Assembly: GCF_033118175.1 (NCBI RefSeq)
Contig: NC_083692.1
Location: forward strand, 88,950,501-89,014,500
Length of the DNA: 64,000 bases
Origin: Dama dama
Taxonomy: Eukaryota; Chordata; Mammalia; Artiodactyla; Cervidae
Reading direction: 5' to 3'
Position numbers and translations under genes: made by a program. Positions 33,506-45,900 of the stretch are shown in pieces. The first letter of the stretch is position 1, and each line of letters opens with the position of its first letter. Below the pieces are notes generated by a model. The model made no database searches. It was not told the origin of the DNA and worked only from the letters and a program-made list of their open reading frames with translations.

Positions 33506-33554
33506 CCGAGGCGCGGGGAGACGGCGGCGGCGGCGGCGGCCCGGGCCCGGCCCC

Positions 33555-33624
33555 ATGTCGCGGGGGGCCGCTGGCCGCGGCAGCGGGCTCATCGCGCTGA
33601 CCTTCTGCCTGCTGACCGCGCGCG
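33555..33624 (+). CDS. IGDCC4: IGDCC4 exon 1, signal peptide
   Basis: ATG at 33555 begins MSRGAAGRGSGLIALTFCLL, an N-region plus hydrophobic core typical of a signal peptide. The donor is gtaagg at 33625, phase 1. The start context is weak (C at -3, T at +4). The frame is open upstream to 32997, but the signal peptide supports this Met. Confidence 0.9.
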
Positions 33625-33876
33625 GTAAGGGCGGGCGCCCAGGCGGCTGCGGGAGCGCCTGAGGGGTGACTGTGCGCCCCGGGCTGCGCGGGGCTGTGGG
33701 GCCGCCGCGCCCCGAGTCCCGAGCGAATGGGGACCGTGCGGCGCCGGCTGCGCGCCCTTGTGCCGGTGATGCCTGCGCTCCGGGGTCGGCGAGCCGCGGC
33801 GGGTGGCGTTCGCGGCGCGTACTTGTCCGTAGGGGGTGTGTATGTCCTCGGTTTGCGGAGTCCGGAGTGAGTGTAC

Positions 33877-33923
<47 letters not shown>

Positions 33924-36900
33924 CGCGCGCGCGCGCAGAGGGTGGGGAGGGGGCTTCTGCCGGGCGCACAGGTCCGCAGTGCGTGGCCGATCGCTGCGTG
34001 GCATCGCTGGCGGTGGCTGCGTTACCGGTGGTCTGTGCGGGGCGGGTACTGCCGTGTACGCGCGCGTCTCCGGATCGGGAGTGTGAAAGAGGAGGGGTGT
34101 GTGTCCACACCTCCATTTGTGTGTTGAGATTGTGTGTAATTGTGTTCATGGCACTGAGCTAATATTTGGCCTTGGCTTTTGGGGAGTGTCCTTGCCCTTG
34201 GTGGGGGGACAGGAGTAGGAGATTCCGGATTGACTGGGGATAGTTGTGATAAAATACTCAACTTTGTCCAGTGGGTGTGGTCCCTGAGGCTGGTTGTGAG
34301 GGGGAGCGGGGGCGTGTGGCCTCCCCCGCAAACCCGAGGCCCGGAGTAGGCTGGGGGAGGGGGCGGGAACCAGTTGCTTTCGTGGACGAGTCCAGTAGTC
34401 GCTGTCGGGATGGGACGCGTGTCACTTCTGCCCCAGGGACACATCTGAGGAGCGTTGACGAGGTCAGCAAGGCCTCCTCCAGCCCCCCAGCACAGTGCGC
34501 ATTGGGGGTAGGTAACTCTCCAGAGTTGTCCTAGCTGGAGAAAGGGCTGGGGATGGGGTGACGAAGTCCCAAGTGTCTATGCTTAAGGGAGCCTTTTCCC
34601 ACCCCGGCCCGCTCCCTCTCGGTCCTGTGTGCGTTTCGGGGGCGGCCCAGGGGGAAGGTGGTTGGGAGCGCTGGGGAGGGGGATGGGCCGCCCGCTTTGT
34701 TCCCTAGTCCTCGCCTTCCCTGCCGAGCGGGGAGCTGAGGATGTGTCCGGGGCTAGTCGGGGAGGGACTTGGCGGTGGGGGTGGGGAGGGGGATTTCTCT
34801 CCAGCTGCTGCGGCTTTCCAGAGAGACTCAGCCAGGCCACGTGGGAGGGAGGCAGGGACGGCGGAGGGGGGAAGGAGCCTCCGCCTGGCCCGCCCCGGCC
34901 CTTCTCCAGGAAACCCAAACAGCGGGTGGGAAAGTATCGGGAACTACTCGGACCCCCTCGCTCCCTACAAAGACACGCCCCTCTTCAGACCCGAGTGCGG
35001 CCCGGCAGGGGGCCGCCTGGGGGCGGGGTCCCGGCCGCCGGGCCGGGGTAGTGGGGGCGTCTGGGGTTGTCAGGTGGGGGGCGGGCAAGTGCCAGAGAGG
35101 CGGCTGTGCGTCTGGAGGCCAAGGGATTAACGGAGAGTTGTGCCCACCCTCTTCTCAGAGCTCCCGACCGGGGTCGGGATCATCCAGCCAAGCGGAGTCA
35201 GGGCCGGGAACTGCACTCGATCGAGCATTACGGAGTAGCGGTGAGGCCTCCCGCCGGGGGCTGTTTGCCTCGGAGACCTGGCCTCTCCGGGCTCCGGGTG
35301 CACAAGGCCGAGCTGGGACTCCCTTGGCAGCAGTATGCTTGGCTGAAGCTGCGGCGCTGCCGGTTCACAGTGCTAAATCCTTCGAGTGTGCAAATCTCAG
35401 TCCTGGGGACACTCCCCAGGCTAGAGTTCGGACTAGCCAGCCCCATCTGGATGGAGGTCATTTATTCATTCATTCAACAAATATTTACTGAGTACTCGTT
35501 TTGGCTAGCATGTGACCGGTGCCTGGATATAGTAAATAAGGAGGAGACTGACAGGTACTCAGCAGAGGCTTCCTTCAGGAAGTAGTGAATACTAGAGCTC
35601 TGCGCAGAGGGTCAGTTAGCACCGCAGGAGAGCCATGGTGGGGAGAATTTTGCAGAGAGAACTGCACGTGCAAACGCTCAGAAGTGACTTTCTTTAGACC
35701 ATCGAATGAAGCTAAATTTGGCTGGAGTTTAGCGTGCAAGGCATGAGGGTGGGGCAGGTTAGGGAGGAATGGGCCAGGGGCCACAGAGTGTCAAAAAGAG
35801 AAGGCTGAAAATGGAGCTGCATCCAACTCATGAAGGGGCTTATAAGCCCCACCAAGGTTTCTGGCCTGAGAGCCCAAATGAGTCCTTGGGGTTTTGTTTG
35901 TTTGTTTTTCTTTTTAAATATTTACTTATTTTTGGACGCCCTGGGTCTTCGTTGCTGCTTGTGGGCTTTCTCTAGTTCCGGAGGTTGGGGGCTCTTCTCT
36001 AGCTGTTGTGTGTGGGCTTCTCACTGCCAGGGCTTCTCTTGTTGTGGAGCATGTGGGCTCTTCTCTTGGCATGTGGACTCAGTAGTTGCAGCTCGCTGGC
36101 TCCAGCGCGCAGACTCAGTAGTTGTGGCCCCTTGGCATGTGGGATCTTTCTGATCCAGGGATGGAACTGGTGTCCCCTGCATTGCAAGGCAGATTCTTAA
36201 CCACCAGAGCATCAGGGAAACCCTGGAGGGTTTTGAGATCTGTTTTGCATCAACTCACTCCAACTGAGGTAGAGAATGATTGCATGGGTCGGAGGCAGGA
36301 AGCTGCAACTTCTTGGGAGACTGTGGTAGTAATCCAGAAGAGAGGGTGGTGGTAACTAAAGTAGTGGCAATTGGAATGGCCAAGTAGCTGGATTCTAGAG
36401 ATATTTAGGAAGTAGAATTAGCATGATAGTTTGAGGGAGTTTGTAGAGAGTGAGGGAGGGAGAAGTGAAAAATAGTAGACACTTCAGCCACCTTGACATG
36501 TTGGAGTCAAGAGTGTGACTGCCCGTCTCTCCAGCACACTTCTGGTCAGGGGTTGGGAACTGGGGAGATGTTGATGTGAATGGGATCCTATCTGGGAGTG
36601 GTGGTGGGATGCCCAGTGCTCTGTTTTCATCACAAGCGAGAAGTGGGGCTCTCCCTTACACCCAAGCAGAATTTAGGGGGTGGTGACGCAAGCGGTCAGT
36701 AGAAGGAGGGCTGTAAGAATAGGTGAGCTGCTTTCTTCTCACCAGGAAACTCCCACCTCCCATCCTTTTCTCAGTCCAGAGGCTCGGAGGCCAACCTCAG
36801 TCAGTTGGAGTGTTGGGGTGGCCCTTTCTGACCTCATCTTGGGGGTTAGGAACTAGGTCAAACACAGTCTCTATTTTTTTTCAAGATTTTTTTATTTTGA

Positions 36901-39900
36901 TGTGGACCATTTTTAAAAAATGTCTTTATTGAGTTTGTTACAGTATTGTTTCCGGTCTGTATTTTGTCTTTTTGGCCAAGAGGCATGTGGAATCTTAGCT
37001 CCCATACCACTGACATTGGAACAGGACATATTAACCACTGGACTGCCAGCAAGTCCCAAACATAATCTCTATTAATAGTGAATCTAAACAATCCAGTTAA
37101 ACCTTCATTGATCTTGTATGTATTTTCATGGCTCAGTTAATCATAAATTTCAAGTTGATTAATCTCACAATGAGTCTTCAAAGGGCAGCCCTAAGGAGAA
37201 CTTAGAAATAATTTTAGCATGAACTCATTTTGCAGATGAGAAAACTGAATGACTTCCCAGTTACATGGAGACTGAACTGGGACCATAACCAATCTCCTGG
37301 CTATTGGAGTAGCCATACCTTCCTGGGTTTCAGTACACATTAACCGGAGTTCAGTCTCTCTTCACCCCTCCCCCTCACATGAGAAGTTATCAGCAACTTG
37401 GGGCTTAGCCCCCCTCACTTCGTGTGTCTGGGCCTGGGCCCTGGAATCCACTCTTCCCCACCCACCCCCACCCACTGCCTCCTGTTCTGCCTCCACTCTT
37501 TCTGAGGTGCAGGAACCAGACTTGACACAGAATTCCAGATGCAGAACAGATGTTATTGCCAAGCAGGCCTAGGGGCTCCCAGCTCCCCGGGTCACAGGGG
37601 AGGAAGAGAAAGAGTGGCTCTGATGGGGGAGGACCCCAGCTGCAGCCTGGTCAGAGACGGGGGATGGCAGCTGGGGGGAGAGAAGAAAACCAGAGAGAGG
37701 ATGATCTGCGCCTGCCATGCAAAGAAACAGAATCCTTGTGCTTGGGGCTGGCTGGGCTGCCAGCTACTACTGCCTCACTGCTGAGGCATCTTCTGGATTT
37801 GAGGGGCTGTGGGGTCCCTGGGGTTGGGAAGCAGAGGCTCAGGAAGCCGTCTCTCAGGTACAAACCTGAACACGCAAGCTGGTGCAGAGTCAAGACTTCT
37901 GGAAGGCTCCATAAGGGGCTCACTTACCTTGCACATGCTTGGAGCTCTGGCAAATGAATGGAGCTTAAGAGAGACAAAGGTGGGCACACAGGAAGGTATT
38001 TTTATTTATTTATTTATTTAAGGAAGGTATTTTTAATCAGGCCTTCCATATAGCAGCAGAGGTGAGGTAATGAGCTCCCCAGTCCTGGTTAATGTTTAAG
38101 TACAAAATTTCTTTGAATGTGAGTTTGCTGTTCTGTCTTAGGGCTTAGGGGTTTTTTTTTGGCTACATCTGACATATTGCACGATCTTAGTCCTTAGTTC
38201 CTTGATCAGGGATGAAACTCTGGCCCACGGCAGTGAAAGCACAGAGTCCTAACCACTGGACCGCCAGGGAATTCCCTGCCTTGGTGCATTTTCAGCATTT
38301 TGTTGGTTATCTCACAGGTGCCGCATACTATGCTAGGCATTTTCCCACATGTATTATTCACATCATCCCCAGCCCTGAAGGGAGTTCCTATAATTTTTCC
38401 AGATAAGGAAATGGATGTTTGGAAAAGCACAAGGGGCTCTGTGTCTTGGTCTTTTGAGTGTGTCTCCGCGTGTCCTCTCGTCTGTTCAAGAACTATTTAT
38501 TGAGCTCCTGCTGTGTGCCAGACAGTGTTTTAGGTCCTAGGGAACACTGACCAGGACGATAATCTCAAACTTGTTGCCCTGCTGGGGAGATAGGCAAGTC
38601 AGAAATCTACCATGCTAACTGCAGTGACCCAGGTACCCAGAGTCCTATGGGGCAGAAAAAGGAGCGGCGTGGCAGTCAGACCCTGGGCTGGCCCAGCTAC
38701 TGAGGGGAGAGGAGCAGCCATGCTTTCAGAGAACAGGAAGTGGTTTGGCCTGGTGGGGACTCGGTGTGACAGGAAGCAGGAGGTGGGCAAGTCAAGCTGA
38801 GTGTGGCTTTGCTGTCAAGCCTGCTGGGGCCGAGCCTGAGTCCTCAGGATCACAGATGAAGGGAATGCTGCCTTCCTCGTGTCCCAGGCAACCGTCCCAA
38901 GCTCTCCTTCCAGCTGTTGTGGGAGGGGCTGAGTGTGTGATATGGGAGGTGGCCACGGTGGGGGAGTGGGGAAGGAGGTTTCTGGAAGAAACTGACTTGT
39001 GTCTCCTGGGGAAGAGTGGTGATGGTGTGGTGGAGAATTGCCCTTGTAGACTGAAAACAAGTTATAAATCTGCTGGGCCTTGAAATTCAAAAATGACAAG
39101 GCATTGATGTTTGTGGCAAGTTCTTGCCTTAACAAAGGCGGCATCTCGGCTTTGTCCCCCTTCTTCCCCCCAGGCCCCCCATCCTCTTTTCTGAGAGTCC
39201 ACTGGAGAACGGAACCCTGGCCTATGCCAGGCCCCCACAGATCCTGCAGAACAGCGCAGAGCTGGCCCCAGGGCTCAGCAGCGAATCTCCTTTCTGTCTG
39301 GGTCCTAATTGGCCTCATGAAATCTAATTTATCCTGCAAGTGGGTAAAATAATGCCAGAAAAAGGAGACTGAGAGATGGTCCTGGGGCTTCTGAGCATAG
39401 AAGCTCTGTGTCTCGAGCAGGGTCCCCCCTCCCCACCCGGGAGAGCGAGGAGAAGGGCTTGTGGGAGACGGAGACCCCCTTGAGGCAGAAAGCTGGCCAT
39501 AGCAAGTGTCCACTTTGTCCGCCCTGGCCTGAGAGGGAGGGCTGAGAAGTGCTCGTGGGAGGGGCTGGGGGTGGTGGGAAAGGGGGGGCCATGAAACCAC
39601 TGGGCAAACACTCTCCAGAGCATCACTTATGCAAAAAGGTTTGGTGGTGTAGGAGCCACACTTACACGAAAGCAAACACCGCTGTGTAACAGAATAGCAT
39701 GCAAAATAGGCCAGAGGTTTCAAAATAAAAGGATTTCAGGTGGTCAGCACGCCTCCCCAGTCTGCTTTCCTCTACTGCTGGGAGAATTTTGGTGAAAACG
39801 AGAACAGTGGCAGCTCTTTAGTTTAAAACTAGGGAAACGGAACCTGAAAGGAGGAAAACCGACCCAAGGTCATACAACACACGATGCACCTAGACTCTGA

Positions 39901-42900
39901 TTCTAGGCCAAGGCTGGTCCCACCACATCCCGTGGTCCGTCTTAGGCAAGAGGAAAGATGGGTAAGGGACCTCTGAGTGGCTCCATGCTGTGAGACCCAG
40001 GAAGAACCTTCCTTGGGGGGGGGACAGGGGCAGCTTCATGGAAGGATGTGGCACCTGAGCTGAGCCCCTAAGGATGCATATGTCCTGGGCACAGAAGTTG
40101 GGCTGGGCCCTGAGGCAGAGAGAACCTCCTCTTATTTGGGAGCAGCTCTCTCCTTGATGCTGGGTTCACCCCTGGGATGTCCAAGAAGGATAATTTCCCC
40201 AGACTATCTCCCAGAGAGGTGAGATCCTCCCCTGTTGGGCCTCAGTTTCCCCGTCTGTAAAATGAGCAGTCTCGGGCTCTGCACACATTTCCATTAATGT
40301 GAGCTGACCTGAACTCCTGGCATAGCCCCGTATCCCCCGGGAACCCCGAGTTCTCCCCACATCTACATCCCTGTTGGTTTCCCCTGCCGCCTGGCCTTGC
40401 TGGGTGCTGAGCTCCTCTGAGGTGGGGCAGCCAGACATCTGCTGATCCATGAATATTCAGGAAGGAATTGGAGCCTTCTCTGGACTCCCCAGCCAGCCAC
40501 GGCCCCTCTGGCCGCCATCCTGCCCGCCCGAGCCCAGGCTGCTGACAGACCCAGCAGCTGCTCTGGGCCCCAACTGTTCACATTGTTTGTTCACCACGGC
40601 GGGGGATTTTCCAAGCCTCCGACATGCTTTGGGGGGCAGGGAGGCTGGGCTGCCGGAGGGCTCAGGGATTCGAGTCATGTGGGGCTTTTCTCCCCTGAAA
40701 CTCAAACCGACTGCTCGGTGGCGTCTGGAATGGAAGCCGCTGGGCTGAGAGCCCAGGCTGGCCTTGCCCCCACCGCGTTTGCATCAGAATCTAGGGCTTC
40801 AGATGGACAAGGGACTGGATGTTGAGAATAGTGATTTGCATTTGTACATCCCCTTCCAGTTTATGAAGTCAAAGTATTAAGTCGTTCAGCCGTGTCCAAC
40901 TCTTTGCAACCCCATGGACTGTAGCCCACCAGGCTCCTCTGTCCCTGGAATTCTCCAGGCAAGAATACTGGAGTGGGCTGCCATTCCCTTCCCCAGGGGA
41001 TCTTCCCACCCCAGGGATCGAACCTGGGTTTCCTGCATTGCAGGCAGATTCTTTACCATCTGAGCCACCAGTGAGATCTCCAGTTTATGAAGTGCCTCTA
41101 AAGAATGAGTTCCCATTCCTTGATTGATGCCTGTTAGGCTTTGCACTGGCGCCCTGCCCTCCATCATCTGGTTTAATCCTCACAGGCTCCATAGTATCAC
41201 CTTCATTTTACAGATGTGGAAACTGAGACCTAGAGAGGTGAAGTGGCTTGTCACATAGCTGATAGGTGGAAGCATGATTGGAACCTTGATCTTCTGCCCC
41301 AGGATCAGGTGCCCTGGGTGGCTTCCTTCCCCAGTTTGGCTGGAAACAAGGTGAGGGCAAGTGCTGCCTTCTCCTGGCAGCACCCCTAGAACTGCTGAAG
41401 CCAGTTGTGTAGTTGGAGGTGCCTTTAAGAAAGGCAGAGAGGCCCGTTCAGACCCCCTCTGTCTGTCTGTCTTCCCACTGCGGTGTCCTGGCTCCTGCCC
41501 TGGCCTCCGTATCTCAACCTGTCAGGACTCCTCCCTCAGTCTTGATCCGATTCAGGGCTTTAAGTGTTGGCATATATGTGTCTAGGTGTTGATGAGTGTA
41601 GCAGAGATTCGTGTGCACCTGTTTAGGTGTGGAAGCTATCTATAGTTTTTTGTGTGTGTCTAGATGATCCAGGCTTCCCAGATGGCTCAATGGGTAAAGA
41701 ATCCGCCTACAATGCAGGAGATACAGAAGACACAGTTTCGATCCCTGGGTCGAGAAGATGCCCTGGAGGAGGTCTTGGCAACCCACTCCAGTATTCTTGT
41801 CTGAAAACTTCCAGGGACCCAGGAGCCTGGTGGGCTACAGTCCATGGGGTCGCAAAGAGTCGGACACGAGTCGTGTGTGTGCTGAATCACAGCACAGCTA
41901 GATGGTTCTCTACGTCAGTTTAGGGATGAGTGTGTCCGGGTCACTGAATAATCCTGCCGTCGTTTAATCTCAGCCATCACCTGCTACGTTTGAGTAAACA
42001 AAAGTGGGGGGGTGGGGGGTGGGGGCAAGAAACTCCCAAGGCCACACAGCTAGACTGTGACATGTCCAGGTCCAGAACTGAGGGTCACCTGTGTGCTTCA
42101 CCCTTGTGCTTTCTGCATGCCCCTGACGGGGCTCTGTCAGCCCTGGCCTGCCTGGTAATGAGTATGGTCCTCACCTCTGTCCCTGACTCACTCTCAGACA
42201 CACCGTGGTGCCTTTAAGCAAGGTGTCAGGCCAGAGGATACAAGGGGACCTTCAGCCTTGGAGCTTCTATGGGACAAGGAGGCAGCAGGCCAACCTTGCG
42301 GGAGATACAACGGGGAGAACCAACCATTTCCCTGTGAATAATGGTTACTGGCCTGGCTGAGATGTTGCTTAAAATGATAAATATTGGCATTTGGGTGTTT
42401 TTGCCTTGACCCAGGATGGCATTCCCTGCCTCTGTTGTCCTGCTGCTTTACCTCCTGCTCCCTTCCTCCACTGTCCACCTTTGCGGCCAGGGTGGTGTTG
42501 GAGCTGCGGGCTCTCCCGGGGCATCTGCAGAGGGTCGGGGGCCTGGGTTCTGTGCTGGCTTACTCTGCGGCTCTGGAGGAATCAGCTGAGGGGAGGAGAG
42601 CTTAACTCTTGCGGTCGCTGCAGCAGAAGTGGGCTGGACAACCACGCTTGAGGCGATCTGCAGGACTCCAGGCGAGGGAATGCCATTGCTGGGCCAGGTC
42701 AGCCACTGTGCCGCTCTCCCTCACCACACAGCATCTCACTGACCGCTCACGGCAGCCTTTTGAAGAAGGAATGACTGTGTCTTTTGAAATTGAGAGGCAA
42801 TTCACATGCCACAAAATTCACCATTTAAAGGGGACAAATCAGTGGGTTAAGTTTATTCACAAAGTCATGCAACCATCACCACTATCTAATTCTAGAAACA

Positions 42901-45900
42901 TTTTCAGCACCCAAAAAAGAAACCTTAGATCCCTTAGCCATCTCTGTTCATTCTTCGCTCTCCCCAGTCCCTGGCAACCATGAATTTATGGTCTTGTCTC
43001 TATGGATGTGCCTATTCTGGACATTTCATAGAAATGAGATCACATTATACAATATGTGGCGTTTCATAACTGGCTTCTTTGACTTTGCATGAAGTTTTCA
43101 AGGTTTATTCCCTCTGAGGCAAATGTCAGTACTGCATTTCTTTTGATAGCTGAGTAATATATTTATCCATTCATCAAGTGATTGGGCTTCCCAGGTAGTG
43201 CTAGAGGTAAAGAATCTGCCTGCCAGTGCAGGAGGCATGAGACTCAGGTTTGATCCCTGGGTTGGGAAGATCCCCCTGGAGGAGGGCATGGCAACCCATC
43301 CCAGTATTCTTGCCTGGAGAATCCCCATGGACAGAGGCGTCTGGTGGGCCATAGGGTCTCACAGAGTTGAACACGACTGAAGCGACTCAGCACGCACGCA
43401 CACACAGTGATTGGGCATTTGAGTTGCGTCCACTTTTTGCCAAGAACTGTGTTACTTTGTGGATGAGGCAGTTGAGTGGGGCTGAGGGGCGGGCACGACG
43501 GGCACGAAGCTCAGCCGTTGGCTCAAGATCACAGTCAGAGGCAGAGCTGGGGTCCAAACACAGGTTTCCTCATGAGCCTCTTTCTCTGAGGTTTGTCCCC
43601 AACCCTGGTGCATGTGACTCAGGAGCTGGCGGCTGTGGGATGTAGAAGGACACGCTCTGATGGCCCTGGTGTCCCTCCTCTATGCAGGGGAGCAGCCATT
43701 GCCCCAGGAGACGACCGTGTCGCTGAGCTGTGGAGCAGGGCCGCTGCAAGTAATCCTGGGCCCAGAGCAAGCCCTGGTGCTGGACTGCAGTCTGGGGGCG
43801 GCTGCCACCGGACCCCCCACCAGCGTCACGTGGAGCAAGGATGGAGGCACCCTCCCTGAGCACGAGCACCTTCGCCTGCTACCCAATGGCTCCCTATGGC
43901 TGTCCCAGCTGCCAACAGTAGATGGCGCTGACGAGGCAGACCCTGGGGCTTCAGAGGTCATTGAGGGCAGCTATTCCTGCCTGGCCCATGGCCCCCTCGG
44001 GGTGATGGCCAGCCAGGCTGCAGTGGTCAAGCTCGCCAGTAAGTGCTACATCTGGGGCTGAGCTGAGACCCACACGACGTGGGGTGTGGGAACTGGGATC
44101 CGCCACTAGTTACTTGCACAAAGGCTTGTCTCTGAGCCACGCCCCCTTTCCCTGCCTCCCGCCCTGCTCAGCGGGTCCCTTCCTGCTATTATCTGTCTAA
44201 TCGTTCAATAGTCTCACTTCTTCCCCACTCTTCTGCTGCTCCTCTTTTTCCTTCCCTGTGACTTTGAGAGTCTAGACTTGTGCTTTCCTCCAGGAAGCCC
44301 ACCGGAGAGGCTTGTAAGAGTGTCAGGAGCACAAAGGTGCCCAGGCCCATAGCAGGCGGAGTGTGTGGAGCCGAGCTGCATTGCCCAGCCACTCCTTGCG
44401 GGGTGGGGGGGCTCTTAGGAGGCATAGATCACCATGAAGTAATTTTGAGGCCAGAGGAGACACTGTCGTCTGACATAAGGAAGGCCGGGGGACTCCTCTG
44501 ACCAGTCATCACCACTTATCCTTGGACTGCCTGTCTCCGTCGGGCTGAATTTTCTCTGCCCGGGTTTCTGTCGCCCTGGGCCCCTCTGTGTCCGTGTGCA
44601 TGTGTACATTTCACCGTCCGTGCTCGCCGTGGCCTGCTTTCTCGTGTCCCTCTCCTGTCGCTGTGTTTCTCACTGTCCTCACCCCCAGCCCTCGCAGGCT
44701 TCTCCCTGCACCCAGAGTCGCAGACTGTGGAGGAGAATGGGACCGCTCGTTTCCAGTGCCAAATCGAAGGAGTGCCAGCACCCGTCATCACGTGGGAGAA
44801 GGACCAGGTGACGCTGCCTGAGGACCCTCGGTGAGTGTCCTGTAGGGGAGTGGGGAGTGGGTCCCGGAGGGCAGGTAGCTTGGGCTCTGGGACGTTCTTG
44901 GAAACTGGGGTCCTTAGAGTCAAGGTGGCTGCATTGGCCCAAACTGACTTAGGAGCCAGCCACCACCGGATGCTCAGCTCATTTCTGGTCCCAAAGAGAA
45001 ATTGGGCTGGAGGGGTTTGCTCCCTAGGAGAAAAGCCAGCTACCAAGCTATGGGGCTTGGGTAAAGAGCAGTGATCAAGTACTTCAGAGCATATGTAGCC
45101 CCACCACTTGTTTTATCGAGGTGGGGACCAAGGGCCAGAGAGGAGCTATGTTTTATCCAAGGCCACACAGTGAGGCATTGACTGCATGTTTGTTGTTTGC
45201 TCAGGGCCAGGAGGCTGCTGGGAGGGTTTCCTTTTGCAGGTTCCTCTGAAGTTTCTTCCCGAGATACATAACTTCTCTTCTTCCCTCAGTTCCATCCAGT
45301 GGGTTGCAACATCTGATAACTGGATTGTGGGGGTCTTTTCTGTTTCACCCTCCTCTCTTCCCATAAAAGCAATGGAGCAATCCCAGGGAATGGTGTCTAG
45401 GGCAGAGGAGAAGCAGAGGCTAGACCCAGGCCCTGATCGCTCCTGTGGCTTCCTGGGAAGGCCCAGACGTACACAGAGTATGTCCAGAAGGCGTGAGGCT
45501 TGTTTGCATCCCTGGTCTTGGAATTGGTCTCGTGACTTGGCTGCCACCCCATAGATTCTTTTTTGATTGATGCACTGGGTCTTTGTTGCTGCGCGTGGGC
45601 TCTCTCTATTTGCGATGAGCCGGGGCTGCTGTCTGGTTGTGGCACGTGGGTTTCTTATTTCAGAGGCTTCTTTTGTGGCTGAGAGCACGGGCTCTTTAGC
45701 ACCCTGGTTACAGCAGTTGCGGCTCCCAGGTTCAGTAGTTGCAGCATATGAGCTTAGTTGCTCTGAGGCATGTGGAATCTTCCCGGACCAGGGATCAAAC
45801 CTGTATCCTCTGCGTTGGCAGGTGGATTCTTAACCACTGTGCCACCAGGGAAGTCCCACCCCACGGATTCTTACGTTTTGGAAAGGTTTCTCCAAAGGCC

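Larger units (their letters stand above)
33001..35300 (+). promoter_or_regulatory. IGDCC4: CpG island, IGDCC4 promoter and first exon
   Basis: Base composition rises sharply to GC- and CpG-rich from about 33.05 kb and stays high to about 35.3 kb, covering the first coding exon and the start of intron 1. A CCAAT box (ACCAATTG, about 33157) and a YY1-type CAAGATGGCG (33336-33345) are seen; I see no TATA box. The transcription start is not determined. Confidence 0.75.
33625..43687 (+). other. IGDCC4 intron 1 (10 kb)
   Basis: The intron begins in the CpG island. It carries a GT/GC dinucleotide tract, CHR and Bov-tA SINEs, MIR pieces, an old L1 and an ancient repeat. The unlisted parts 34.0-35.4, 36.4-36.9, 37.3-38.0, 38.6-40.8 and 41.3-41.65 kb hold no feature I recognise. 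Long open frames here are GC-driven or use non-ATG starts. Confidence 0.75.

Noticed and set aside
32961..34004. 347-codon - strand open frame across the IGDCC4 CpG island
   Set aside because: Composition artefact: the peptide is Pro/Ala/Arg-rich, and one end is the GT/GC microsatellite read as Thr-His and Ala-Arg repeats. No domain or splice logic.
34769..35585. Overlapping open frames of 172-240 codons downstream of IGDCC4 exon 1
   Set aside because: GC-rich intron 1 sequence, low-complexity peptides, no similarity to any family I know, and not needed for the IGDCC4 transcript.
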